Positions 9,057 to 17,421 of a DNA stretch of 64,000 nt are shown here, in pieces. The translations under genes were made by a program, and so were the position numbers. This stretch comes from Candidatus Nitrosotenuis aquarius (GTDB lineage Archaea; Thermoproteota; Nitrososphaeria; Nitrososphaerales; Nitrosopumilaceae), in contig NZ_CP024808.1 in the NCBI RefSeq assembly GCF_002787055.1, forward strand, positions 1,018,328 to 1,082,327. Reading direction: 5' to 3'. The first letter of the stretch is position 1. Each line of letters begins with the position of its first letter. A model generated the notes under the pieces. It saw only the letters and a program-made list of their open reading frames with translations, ran no database searches and had not been told where the DNA came from.

Positions 9057-10967
9057 ATGCCCGCAATATTTTTAGATAATCAGAAAATTCGAATATCCTT
9101 TTCTGATATTAAAAGTTCCGAGATAGATAATCAAGTTAGTCTTTTTTTCAAAAGCATGGGATCTATATTTGATGAAGAGACAAATTCATTTACCTTTGAT
9201 AGACCTTCAAATCTTTCATATTTACATACTGTTCTAAGTGATACAATACAATTTTTTGAAAGTAGAGGGTGGAAAATTGCATTAGATGAAAATTGTAAAC
9301 AGCTAATTTCCAGACATTCTGAAGATGAATCTAGCTATGAAAAAGCGTTAGAGATAGGCAGATCAATAAAAACATCTGAGGAGACTTTTATTGAATTACC
9401 AGTTATTTTTAAAAGACAATTAAAGGAATATCAGAAAAAATCTGTCAAACATTTAACAGAAATTGGAAATGCAGCTAATTTTTCTGTTCCAGGTAGTGGC
9501 AAGACCACAATTGCATATGCTGCATATTCAATTCTAAAACACAAAGGAATTGTAAATAAGATTTTTGTGGTTTGTCCCAGAGCTGCTTTTGTTCCATGGG
9601 AGGAAGAATTTCAGGCATGTTTTGGATACAAACCATCTTCGATTAGATTAGAAGGAAACAGAGTCGATTCCCACATACTAACAGATACAAACAACAAAGA
9701 TCTGATCCTTTCAACTTATCAGCTACCACCAAATCATTCTTACGCAATTAGCCAATTTTTAGAAAGAAACGACGTGTTAATGATCTTAGACGAGTCACAT
9801 CAAATTAAAAACATTGAAGGAGTTAGATCAAATGTATTAATCGATCTTGCACCATATGCAAAAAGAAGATTCATTCTATCTGGAACTCCGATGCCAAATA
9901 GCTGGGAAGACATATGGACACAATTTAATTTTCTTTGGCCATTATCTAGCATTCTTGATAATCCTCAGATCTTCAGAGATTATACTAAATTAAAAAATGG
10001 ATTAGGAAAATATAATGAACGAATAAATCCTTTATTTACAAGAATAGCTAAGAAAACACTTAATCTCAAAGAACCAAAATATGAGAAGATTTACTATCCA
10101 CTTCAACCAATTCAAAAGAGAATTTACGATTCAATTGAGTTAAGAACATTCGAACAGATAGAAAAAATGCATGTAGAGTCAATTGTCGAAAGTGCTAGAA
10201 TGCAGAAATGGAGACGTGCTAAAATGGTTAGACTGATTCAAGCAGCATCCAATCCCGCCTTACTAAATAGAACAGATACAGAATTTGAATTAGAACCAAT
10301 TTCTGATGATGGAATTGATGTGGCTGAACTCATTGAAAATTATACAACATACGGAGAAACACCATCAAAACTACAAGAGGCGACAAGGAAAGCCAGAGAG
10401 TTATTAGAAAAAGGCGAAAAAGTTGTCATCTGGACAAATTTTGTGCACAATATCGACATGCTAAAAGATCAGCTTTTAGCTGATGTCAAACCGTTGTGGG
10501 TAGACGGTAGGGTATCAAAAGACGAATCTGAAGATATTGAACAAAATAGAGAAAAAATGATTCAAGAATTCAAATCAGATTCCAATCCACGAGTTTTAAT
10601 TGCCACGCCTGCTTCATGTGCAGAATCTGTTTCTCTCCATAAATATCAAAACAAAACAGTTTGCTATAATGCCATTTACATAGATAGAACATACAATGCC
10701 GGCCAATATATGCAGTCTTTAGACAGAATACATAGAATCGGAATGGATTCCGATACCCAAGTGACATATTGGTTATGCATAGCAAAAGACACCTATGATG
10801 AATTAATTGATCAAAGATTAAATCATAAAATCCAAAATATGTATAATTTATTGAATGAAGATATCAATGTGTTTGATTTAGATGTTAATGAAACACAGGT
10901 ATCAGAATCCGAAATTGAAGATAATTATAAAGAATTAATTGAATATCTTAGAAAAAAAGTGAAATAA
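9057..10967 (+). CDS. SNF2-family helicase/translocase of the ParB-like defence operon
   Basis: The ATG at 9057, four bases after the ParB-like stop, gives 636 residues; an upstream in-frame ATG would overlap the previous gene. After a 115-residue N-terminal segment come superfamily 2 motifs: Q-like LKEYQKKSV near 122-130, Walker A VPGSGKT at 144-150, DESH at 245-248, SGTP at 275-278, and in the second lobe WTNFVHNIDML, LIATPASCAESVSL and DRIHRIG. The DESH box and HRIG end mark the SNF2/Rad54 group, double-stranded DNA translocases. Shorter than DISARM DrmD, which is around 1000 residues. The next gene begins on the adjacent base, confirming an operon. Confidence 0.9.
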   Translation: MPAIFLDNQKIRISFSDIKSSEIDNQVSLFFKSMGSIFDEETNSFTFDRPSNLSYLHTVLSDTIQFFESRGWKIALDENCKQLISRHSEDESSYEKALEIGRSIKTSEETFIELPVIFKRQLKEYQKKSVKHLTEIGNAANFSVPGSGKTTIAYAAYSILKHKGIVNKIFVVCPRAAFVPWEEEFQACFGYKPSSIRLEGNRVDSHILTDTNNKDLILSTYQLPPNHSYAISQFLERNDVLMILDESHQIKNIEGVRSNVLIDLAPYAKRRFILSGTPMPNSWEDIWTQFNFLWPLSSILDNPQIFRDYTKLKNGLGKYNERINPLFTRIAKKTLNLKEPKYEKIYYPLQPIQKRIYDSIELRTFEQIEKMHVESIVESARMQKWRRAKMVRLIQAASNPALLNRTDTEFELEPISDDGIDVAELIENYTTYGETPSKLQEATRKARELLEKGEKVVIWTNFVHNIDMLKDQLLADVKPLWVDGRVSKDESEDIEQNREKMIQEFKSDSNPRVLIATPASCAESVSLHKYQNKTVCYNAIYIDRTYNAGQYMQSLDRIHRIGMDSDTQVTYWLCIAKDTYDELIDQRLNHKIQNMYNLLNEDINVFDLDVNETQVSESEIEDNYKELIEYLRKKVK

Positions 10968-11951
10968 ATGTTAACCAACCTGAAGGAAATTAATCGACTC
11001 CTTCTTGCTATCAAACAAAGAGAATTGAATGAAGACGTAGCAAAGAAGCTAGATGTAATTGATGAATGCAAAAATATTGTATTAGGTGGAATCATACCAG
11101 ATCATAATGAAACAATTTCGTTTTGTAATTCTATGAATATTATTAATGAAGATGCTGATCTATTGTTTCTTACAAATACTGGTAAGCAATTATTTTTGTT
11201 AAATAAGGAAAGACAATATGAATTAACATCAGATCAAAAAGAAGTTTTGATCAAACAATGTTTTCTTGAAAATGACCATAAAGAAAAAACATTACAAATC
11301 TTAAAACAATTTTATGTTGATCATAGACGCCAAACATTCACATATTCTTTAAAAAATGAAATTCCATTAATTGCAGATCCTGTCTTTTTATCATTACTCA
11401 AACAAACAGAATTAATTGTAGAACATGGATATTTGTTAATTGTAAATGAAAAATTTGCTGGATTAATTTCTGCATTACTTATGCCTAAACATCATATTAC
11501 TGATGATGAATTAATGGAGATACTAAAAATTGAGAAAATTATAGGTAAAATTGCTGAAAAAATTGTTTTTGAGCACGAAAAGCGACGACTTTATAGCGAC
11601 GAAAACGCAAAGGCTGAATCCGACTTGGTACAAAACATCAGTAGTACTTTTGTTAATGCTGGTTACGACATCAATTCATTTGATGGTAAAACAAGAGATT
11701 TGAAATTCAATAGGTTTATCGAAGTAAAAGGATCTACAGGAAAGAGAATTTCTTTTTTCTTGAGTAGTAATGAAATAGACAAAGCCAAAGAACTCGGCTC
11801 AAAATATTGGATTTATTTTGTATCTGAGATAGATATAAAATCAAAATCACATAACGGTGAAATAATTAAAATTCAAAATCCAGTCATCAATATTCTAAAT
11901 AATGAGGAATATGAACAAGAATGTGTCAAGACGCGAATACATCTAAAATAG
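10968..11951 (+). CDS. DUF3883-domain protein, probable PD-(D/E)xK-type effector
   Basis: A 327-residue protein whose ATG follows the helicase stop directly. The N-terminal 200 residues look helical and winged-helix-like, without a named domain. Residues about 215-300 match the DUF3883 ('NO VEIN' C-terminal) pattern: ESDLVQNI near the start, GKTRDLKFNRFIEVKGST with the E-V-K of a nuclease core, then FFLSSNEIDKAKELGSKYWIYFV. DUF3883 is common beside helicases in prokaryotic defence loci and is thought to be a nuclease-fold domain. In this operon it is the likeliest cutting subunit working with the ParB-like and SNF2 proteins; that role is inferred from context. Confidence 0.8.
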   Translation: MLTNLKEINRLLLAIKQRELNEDVAKKLDVIDECKNIVLGGIIPDHNETISFCNSMNIINEDADLLFLTNTGKQLFLLNKERQYELTSDQKEVLIKQCFLENDHKEKTLQILKQFYVDHRRQTFTYSLKNEIPLIADPVFLSLLKQTELIVEHGYLLIVNEKFAGLISALLMPKHHITDDELMEILKIEKIIGKIAEKIVFEHEKRRLYSDENAKAESDLVQNISSTFVNAGYDINSFDGKTRDLKFNRFIEVKGSTGKRISFFLSSNEIDKAKELGSKYWIYFVSEIDIKSKSHNGEIIKIQNPVINILNNEEYEQECVKTRIHLK

Positions 11952-12039
11952 TGATTGGATCTAATACAATGATTTTCTGCTAATAATTTAATTTTAAAAG
12001 AATAATAACATGGAAAAAATTATTTCATAATAAGGTAGT

Positions 12040-12930
12040 ATGAAGAAACTAAATCTCAATAATGTATATCATAAAGATTGTCTAGACATGTTAAAGAAAC
12101 TAGATGATAATTCTATTGATTTCATAATAACATCTCCGCCATACGCAGATAATAGGAAAAAAACCTATGTCGGTGTTCCAATAAAGGAATATGTTCCGTG
12201 GTTTTTACCAATTTCTTTAGAACTAAAACGAGTACTCAAATCAGATGGCTCTTTTATTTTGAACATAAAAGAACGAACTGTTGATGGTGAACGTGGGACT
12301 TATGTGCTAGAGCTCATATTAGAAATGAGAAAACAGGGTTGGCTTTGGACTGAAGAATACATTTGGCATAAAAGGAATACGTTCCCAGGTAAATGGCCTA
12401 ATAGATTTAGAGACGCCTGGGAAAGATGTCTGCATTTTACGAAACAAAAGAAATTCAAAATGTATCAAGATGAAGTCATGGTACCGATGGGCTCTTGGGC
12501 TGAAAAACGTCTGAAAAATCTATCAAAAACTGACAAAAAAAGAGACGAATCTAAAGTTTTAAGCGGTTTTGGTAAAAATGTATCAAATTGGCTGGATAGA
12601 AAAACAGCATATCCTACCAATGTCTTACATATGGCAACTGAATGTTCCAATGTAAACCATAGTGCGGCATTTCCAGTATCATTGCCAGAGTGGTTTATCA
12701 GATTATTCACAAAAGAAGGCGATATAGTACTTGATCCATTTATGGGAAGTGGTACGACAGCAATTGCAGCGATTAATCTTAACAGACAGTTTCTTGGCTC
12801 AGAAAAAAATACAAAATACTACAAACATGCTCTAGAAAGAATTAAAGAGATTGGAAGAGAATCATTAAAAAATAAAACGAAGAATATGCAAAATAAAAAA
12901 CAATCTACAATGACATTATGGCAAGAATAG
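12040..12930 (+). CDS. beta-class DNA methyltransferase, SPPY type (probably N4-cytosine), type II R-M
   Basis: Site-specific DNA methyltransferase of 296 residues. The catalytic motif IV is TSPPY at 31-35, which points to N4-cytosine methylation although a few SPPY enzymes act on adenine. The AdoMet-binding motif I comes late, as LDPFMGSGTT at 231-240, so the motif order is that of the beta class. The end overlaps the endonuclease gene by 13 bases, the usual arrangement of a cognate type II pair. It protects host sites from the PmeII-like enzyme. An 88-base gap separates it from the DUF3883 gene, so it may have its own promoter. Confidence 0.92.
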   Translation: MKKLNLNNVYHKDCLDMLKKLDDNSIDFIITSPPYADNRKKTYVGVPIKEYVPWFLPISLELKRVLKSDGSFILNIKERTVDGERGTYVLELILEMRKQGWLWTEEYIWHKRNTFPGKWPNRFRDAWERCLHFTKQKKFKMYQDEVMVPMGSWAEKRLKNLSKTDKKRDESKVLSGFGKNVSNWLDRKTAYPTNVLHMATECSNVNHSAAFPVSLPEWFIRLFTKEGDIVLDPFMGSGTTAIAAINLNRQFLGSEKNTKYYKHALERIKEIGRESLKNKTKNMQNKKQSTMTLWQE

Positions 12931-13664
12931 ATGGTAACAAATTAGAATGTTTAATTGAAAAATGCCTAAATGATTTCTATGAGAGTAGACTTGCTAGGTT
13001 AGAGGAATTAAAATTAAAAATCATACTGCGACGAAAAAATCCATATCTTTTCAAAGCACTCAATACAGAAAAAGCATCTGATTTAGTTGAACAAATACTC
13101 ATGGCGTACATTTCATCATCAGATGAGACAATGTTTGGCGATAAATTTTTTGAACCAATTGCCAAACAAGTATCGGGAGGAGTAGTATCTCCAAGCGAGG
13201 GTGTAGATATAGCAGTAGAAACCAATGATCGATACACAGCTTATGCTGTAAAATCTGGACCGAATCCATTCAACTCTTCTGCTAAAAAAAGACAGAATGA
13301 TGAATTCAATGAATTACGTAATAGATTATATAAAATTAGAAAAGAATTTGATCCGGTACTTGCATATTCTTATGGAAAAAAAATAATCCCTCCAAAAAAG
13401 AACAAGAGTTATAGAGAAATTGCTGGTCAAGCATTTTGGGAAGAGTTAACCGGAGATTCTGATTTTTACATCAAATTGATTCGACTTATGGGAGATATCC
13501 CAAGAAAACACATGGAAAAATACAAACCACAATTAGAACATGCAGTGAATCGTTTTACGCTTGAGTTCACCAAGGATTTTTGCCAGAAAAATGGTCAAAT
13601 TGATTGGGAAAAACTAGTTCAATTAGTAAGCGAAAAACCAAAAAAACTGTCTAAAAGCAGATAA
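12918..13664 (+). CDS. type II restriction endonuclease, PmeII-like family
   Basis: A 248-residue protein matching the PmeII-type endonuclease layout: RRKNPYLFKA near 38-47, AYISSSDETMFGD near 63-75, and the nuclease core SEGVDIAVE then YAVKSGPNPFNSS, with likely catalytic D97 and K112. It begins inside the last codons of the methyltransferase gene, giving translational coupling. It would cut unmodified DNA at the site methylated by the upstream enzyme; the recognition sequence cannot be read from the protein. The family assignment is from recognition of these motifs and is fairly firm. Confidence 0.85.
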   Translation: MARIDGNKLECLIEKCLNDFYESRLARLEELKLKIILRRKNPYLFKALNTEKASDLVEQILMAYISSSDETMFGDKFFEPIAKQVSGGVVSPSEGVDIAVETNDRYTAYAVKSGPNPFNSSAKKRQNDEFNELRNRLYKIRKEFDPVLAYSYGKKIIPPKKNKSYREIAGQAFWEELTGDSDFYIKLIRLMGDIPRKHMEKYKPQLEHAVNRFTLEFTKDFCQKNGQIDWEKLVQLVSEKPKKLSKSR

Positions 13665-13708
13665 TCAAATAGATCAAGTTTTTCTATATCAAAAAGACGT
13701 TCATTTTA

Positions 13709-15205
13709 TTGTCTACCAAAATCACATTCTATGGCGGAATTAATGAGATTGGTGGTAACAAATTTCTAATTGAGGATAAGGGAACGAGGATTTTTCTAGA
13801 TTTTGGAATGCAGATGGGTAGAGCTAACGAATTTTTTGGTGATTTTATGCAGCCAAGAACACTCAATGGGATGGGAGATCTTTTTGAATTCGGACTTCTA
13901 CCTAAGATTGAAGGGATTTACAGAAAAGATTACGCAAAGCACACAAACATGGCGGACCATGACAAGGAGACAAAATGCGATGCTGTGTTATTGACTCATG
14001 CTCATGTTGATCATGCAGCATACATCCATTATCTAAGGCCTGAAATTCCAATTTACTGTACAGAAGCAACAAAGCTGATTATGAAAACATTTCAAGATAC
14101 GGGAAGTGGAGATGAGTACATCAAGTACAAAGAAAATTTTAGAATTTATGAAAATGATAAAGGCGAAATAAGTCGAGCTAAAAAAGACAAAAACCGAGAC
14201 ATCATAGAACGCGACATTAGAATAGTAACACCATACAAAGAATTCAGTATTGATTCAATTAAGGTAGAACCAATACCTGTAGATCATTCTTTACCAGGGG
14301 TTTGCGGTTATGTAATTCACACTTCAAAAGGGTCAATAGCATATACTGCAGATATTAGATTTCATGGTAGACGAAAAAATGAAAGTGAAAAATTTGTTGA
14401 GAAATGTGCTTCATCAGATCTAGATCACCTGTTGTGTGAGGGTACTAGAATCAACGAAGCTACATCCACAACGGAATTTGAAGTGGAAAAAGACATTGGA
14501 GATATAATTAATACAACTAAAGGATTGGTAACAGTTTCATATCCAACAAGAGATCTAGATAGGCTCCTTTCTTTCTATAATGCTGCAAAAAAAGCCAATC
14601 GATTTCTTGCAATTGATCTAAAGCAGGCATATTTGCTAAAATTATTTCAAGAATCCGAATCATACCGAGGAATTTATCCGAGATTAGATGATAATACGAT
14701 CAAAATCTACATTCCCAGAAAAGATTGGGGACTTGTTGATAAAAATTCTGAATATTGGACTGAAAAACAAATTCAAGCTGATTACGATATGTGGGAACGG
14801 GAATTCTTAGATTACGAGAATTCAATTGATTATAGAAATATCCAGGAAAAACAAAGCGATTATGTTTTTTATTGTAGTGATTATAAGCTCCAAGAGCTAA
14901 TTGATGTACGACCTGAAGATGGCTCTAGTTATGTGAGGTCTTCTACTGAGCCATTCAATGACGAAATGCACATAGATCATGCAAGAATAAAGCGATGGCT
15001 AGTACATTTTGGATTATTGAAAAGTGAAGATAATTGGAATGTTACTCATGTATCAGGACATGGCTCACGCGACCAAATCAGACACATTGTACAAGAAACA
15101 AAAACAAAGAAGATAATTCCAATACACACGGTTCATGAGGATTATTTCAAACAATGGCATAGTAATGTTGCAACCGTGCAACTAAATGCTTCATTGATGC
15201 TATAG
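13709..15205 (+). CDS. RNase J-like metallo-beta-lactamase/beta-CASP nuclease
   Basis: Starts with TTG at 13711 region (13709-13711); no ATG is available before the conserved fold. The 498 residues contain all expected metal motifs: D31 at the end of IFLDFG, HAHVDH at 97-102, H193 in PVDHSLPG and D215 in AYTADIRFHG. The beta-CASP motifs are E in LLCEGTRIN, H451 in VSGHGS and H473 in IIPIHT. This is the RNase J/CPSF arrangement, so a role in 5'-end RNA processing or decay is expected by family. It differs from housekeeping archaeal aRNase J in position, directly after an R-M pair in AT-rich accessory DNA, which suggests a defence or toxin-like function. Confidence 0.82.
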   Translation: MSTKITFYGGINEIGGNKFLIEDKGTRIFLDFGMQMGRANEFFGDFMQPRTLNGMGDLFEFGLLPKIEGIYRKDYAKHTNMADHDKETKCDAVLLTHAHVDHAAYIHYLRPEIPIYCTEATKLIMKTFQDTGSGDEYIKYKENFRIYENDKGEISRAKKDKNRDIIERDIRIVTPYKEFSIDSIKVEPIPVDHSLPGVCGYVIHTSKGSIAYTADIRFHGRRKNESEKFVEKCASSDLDHLLCEGTRINEATSTTEFEVEKDIGDIINTTKGLVTVSYPTRDLDRLLSFYNAAKKANRFLAIDLKQAYLLKLFQESESYRGIYPRLDDNTIKIYIPRKDWGLVDKNSEYWTEKQIQADYDMWEREFLDYENSIDYRNIQEKQSDYVFYCSDYKLQELIDVRPEDGSSYVRSSTEPFNDEMHIDHARIKRWLVHFGLLKSEDNWNVTHVSGHGSRDQIRHIVQETKTKKIIPIHTVHEDYFKQWHSNVATVQLNASLML

Positions 15206-15209
15206 CTCA

Positions 15210-15482
15210 CTACACATAGAACGGACCTTCTTCATGGAAGTCGATTTTCACGTATTCTGCCAACCTAACTATATCATCTATTACTGTATCACTTAGCATA
15301 TTTTCAGGTTGATGGAATACTAGCCAGTTTCTGATATCAGTTATGCTGTATGGCACTCCAGTTTGTAGCAGCTTACGGAAGTTGTTGATTAGCTTTTTCT
15401 GATCGCTAGGATAACTTAGTACACGGTTGTTTATTTCGGACCACTTTAGCGATTCAAGGAAAGTAATCAGCCGCTCATCCAT
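15210..15482 (-). CDS. unknown small protein at the end of the terminase operon
   Basis: Ninety residues, mixed alpha/helical character, acidic C-terminus ending FHEEGPFYV; no recognisable domain. The ATG lies 11 bases after the terminase nuclease stop, on the same strand and with the same higher GC, so it is the last gene of the leftward viral operon. Its stop is only four bases from the stop of the convergent RNase J-like gene, which makes this a plausible edge of the element. Function cannot be assigned. Confidence 0.6.
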   Translation of the reverse strand: MDERLITFLESLKWSEINNRVLSYPSDQKKLINNFRKLLQTGVPYSITDIRNWLVFHQPENMLSDTVIDDIVRLAEYVKIDFHEEGPFYV

Positions 15483-15493
15483 CTTTTCCAGTG

Positions 15494-16171
15494 TCAGTTA
15501 TTTTCACCTCCTTGTGGCATCGACGTCTTTACAGACGTTATCGTGAACCCACTTACTGCCAGTTTTCGTAATGTGTTTTCAACAACAGCAGGTGAACTTG
15601 GATCTACACTATCAGTCATGTCAAACGACATTGCAAGAGGCAATGGTTTTTCCATCTCTTGTTTCGCCACACGGCATGCCAGTGCAAGTGCCCATAGCAA
15701 ATCATCATGGCCGCTTGCAGGATGTTTGAATTTCACATTTCCCGCATCTGTGATAGTTCTTTCTTGTTCCTCAAGCTGCTGGATTAGCTTCTCCGCACCC
15801 TTTGATGGTAGTATCAGTTTGCCTTGTTGTCGCAATAAGATTATGTGCTCAATCATCTCTTCCTTGGCCTTCTGCGTGAACACAATCCCTTCTGCATTCT
15901 CTGCAGCATATTCTTCTATGACAGAGTCTCCTATGCCGCCCCTGTCCACTCCGAGTTTTGTCCAGTAAAAGTATCTGAAGTATCTCTTGGTGTCTGCGAT
16001 TACAGTTTTGTAATCAACATGATCCCACTCCTTCAGGAATACAAGTTTGAGGATCTCGTTGTTTATGCACTGCAATACAACCAGTGCAGAATAATCTCGG
16101 CGTTTAGCTAGATCTTGTCCTCCAAAAGTCTCTATCAGAGGTCCATCACTTGTTTTCCAAGATGTGATCAT
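15494..16171 (-). CDS. terminase large subunit, separate nuclease domain
   Basis: RNase H-like nuclease half of a viral DNA-packaging terminase, 225 residues. The acidic catalytic residues are visible in GGQDLAKRRDYSAL, in GVDRGGIGDSV and in HDDLLWALALA, the order seen in TerL nuclease domains. The gene starts by an ATGA overlap with the ATPase gene; its frame is closed by a TGA only 15 bases before that ATG, so an in-frame fusion is impossible without a shift. Together with the ATPase gene (293 residues) the total of 518 is that of an undivided TerL. It would cut concatemeric genomes during packaging. Confidence 0.85.
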   Translation of the reverse strand: MITSWKTSDGPLIETFGGQDLAKRRDYSALVVLQCINNEILKLVFLKEWDHVDYKTVIADTKRYFRYFYWTKLGVDRGGIGDSVIEEYAAENAEGIVFTQKAKEEMIEHIILLRQQGKLILPSKGAEKLIQQLEEQERTITDAGNVKFKHPASGHDDLLWALALACRVAKQEMEKPLPLAMSFDMTDSVDPSSPAVVENTLRKLAVSGFTITSVKTSMPQGGENN

Positions 16172-17049
16172 AGACTCACCAATTCATAGTCCTCAAGCGT
16201 CTTACTTGCAAACAGTCCTGCAGGGAATGCCGCATTCTGCGATGTCGTAAACTGGCAGTTGAACTCCTGCTCAAAGTCGATTCTCAGGTCGTTTTTCTTG
16301 GAATTTATGTATGATTCTGACAGTAAAAGTCCATACGATACAGTGTATGGTTGTGCAAGTTTGTAGTATTCATTTTCCTCAATCCACAAGTCGTAAAAGA
16401 AACCACGCCTGCCATTAGGCGTGGAAATGCAAATGAAATCTCCTTCAGTGTTTGCTATGTTTGGTTCCAGAGCATCATAGATTACTCTGTCATCAACTAG
16501 CTTGAAATGTGCCGCCTCATCCAGAAATACACATACAACATTCTCCGAGCCCCTGAGTGCCTCCGGTGCCGCAGGGAATGTGTGAATTGTAGTACCATTA
16601 AAGAACTCCAAAGTTGAGCTTGTCTTTTTTATTATGAGATCCGAGTATTTCCATTCGTTTCCATTCAAATCAACAAATCCATTCCAGAACAGCTTGTCAA
16701 ATCTGTCCAACAATCTATCTGCCTGTCGTTGTCTATTACCTGCGACTATCATGATATCCCCTCCTGCATATCTATCAAAGCAGTTCTTTGCAATGGATCT
16801 GAGTCCCGTCTCTGTAGCACCAATCTTTCGGGACTTGTTGAGCATGACTCGATGGTACTGGTTGATTATTCTGTCAAGCTTGCTTTGGTAGTCAAAGATT
16901 TTTGTTGGCTGTTTTGTCTTTGGATGGATCGGCGGTCCTATCATTTCATTGAACTGCACAAAGTCTGCAGGCACCGACGGTGTGGATGACGACTTTTTGA
17001 TCCTTGCCTCTAGCATCGATATCCGCTTTTGAAGGTTCATGCTAGTCAT
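16168..17049 (-). CDS. terminase large subunit, separate ATPase domain
   Basis: Packaging motor half of TerL. Translation from ATG 17049 gives 293 residues and overlaps the zinc-ribbon stop by eight bases; an upstream ATG at 17139 is open but would run through that gene. After a short coiled N-terminus come FDYQSKLDRIINQYHRVMLNKSRKIGATET (a deviant Walker A within SRKIGATET, as in many TerLs), EALRGSENVVCVFLDEAAHF (Walker B with catalytic Glu) and ISTPNGRRGFFYDLW (coupling motif). It ends exactly where the nuclease domain should begin and is coupled to that gene by ATGA. Confidence 0.86.
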   Translation of the reverse strand: MTSMNLQKRISMLEARIKKSSSTPSVPADFVQFNEMIGPPIHPKTKQPTKIFDYQSKLDRIINQYHRVMLNKSRKIGATETGLRSIAKNCFDRYAGGDIMIVAGNRQRQADRLLDRFDKLFWNGFVDLNGNEWKYSDLIIKKTSSTLEFFNGTTIHTFPAAPEALRGSENVVCVFLDEAAHFKLVDDRVIYDALEPNIANTEGDFICISTPNGRRGFFYDLWIEENEYYKLAQPYTVSYGLLLSESYINSKKNDLRIDFEQEFNCQFTTSQNAAFPAGLFASKTLEDYELVSL

Positions 17050-17194
17050 GCCTGTCTGCAACCTCCCTCGTCTTTCCACCACAACGACGGCAGTTGCCAA
17101 AGATCCACTGCAGCTTGCCGCATTTGAGGCACCGTACATTCTTGAGAACCATTCCGTTGGATGACACAGGCCTTGGCGTCGGAAACCTGTTCAT
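17042..17194 (-). CDS. small zinc-ribbon protein between replication and terminase genes
   Basis: A 50-residue frame from ATG 17194 to TAG at 17042-17044. It contains CLKC and, eleven residues later, CRRC (spacing CxxC...CxxC), in the setting VRCLKCGKLQWIFGNCRRCGGK, a typical zinc ribbon with a basic tail. Its start overlaps the upstream gene's stop (ATGA) and its stop overlaps the terminase start (ATGACTAG), so it fills a precise place in the operon. Likely a DNA- or protein-binding accessory factor for packaging or transcription; it could take the place of a small terminase subunit, but that is speculation. Confidence 0.75.
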   Translation of the reverse strand: MNRFPTPRPVSSNGMVLKNVRCLKCGKLQWIFGNCRRCGGKTREVADRHD

Positions 17195-17421
17195 TTGATG
17201 CCCAACCTCATTTCCAGCTCTTCCACACGCCCTTCCAGAAACGAGTTTTCCTCGTCCTTGATGAGGGAGGCCTGCACGCTGACCAAGTAGCCAATGGTTT
17301 TTGCCAAGGCCACACTTTTGCCAAGGTCCGACTCACCATCGAATCGCTGCTGCAGATTTTTGATGGTCTTGTGCATCATCTTTCCATAGGAACCCCTTGA
17401 ACGCCAGCGTGGAGGGCTCAA
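17191..17421 (-). CDS. small helical protein of the viral operon
   Basis: Up to 76 residues from a TTG that overlaps the previous stop (TTGA), or about 62 from the tandem ATG near 17379. The body is helical and charged, with a C-terminal heptad-like EEN-SFLEGRVEELEMRLGIK stretch that could form a coiled coil. No named family is recognised. Placed directly before the zinc ribbon and terminase genes, where small terminase subunits or packaging adaptors often lie, so a DNA-recognition or oligomeric adaptor role is possible but unproven. Confidence 0.6.
   Translation of the reverse strand: MSPPRWRSRGSYGKMMHKTIKNLQQRFDGESDLGKSVALAKTIGYLVSVQASLIKDEENSFLEGRVEELEMRLGIK

Noticed and set aside
4695-10967. 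DISARM, BREX or Dpd system
   Set aside because: Large adenine methylase and SNF2 genes suggest DISARM class 1, but DrmA, DrmB and DrmC are absent; PglZ and BrxC (BREX) and the TGT-like DpdA (Dpd) are absent too.
15543-15968. Rightward open frame of 141 codons opposite the terminase nuclease
   Set aside because: Ser/Cys-rich composition with no domain; it is the complement of a well-supported gene with catalytic motifs.
16160-16185. Programmed ribosomal frameshift joining the two terminase halves
   Set aside because: No slippery heptamer is seen and the second half has its own ATG in an ATGA overlap, so coupled re-initiation is simpler; not fully excluded.
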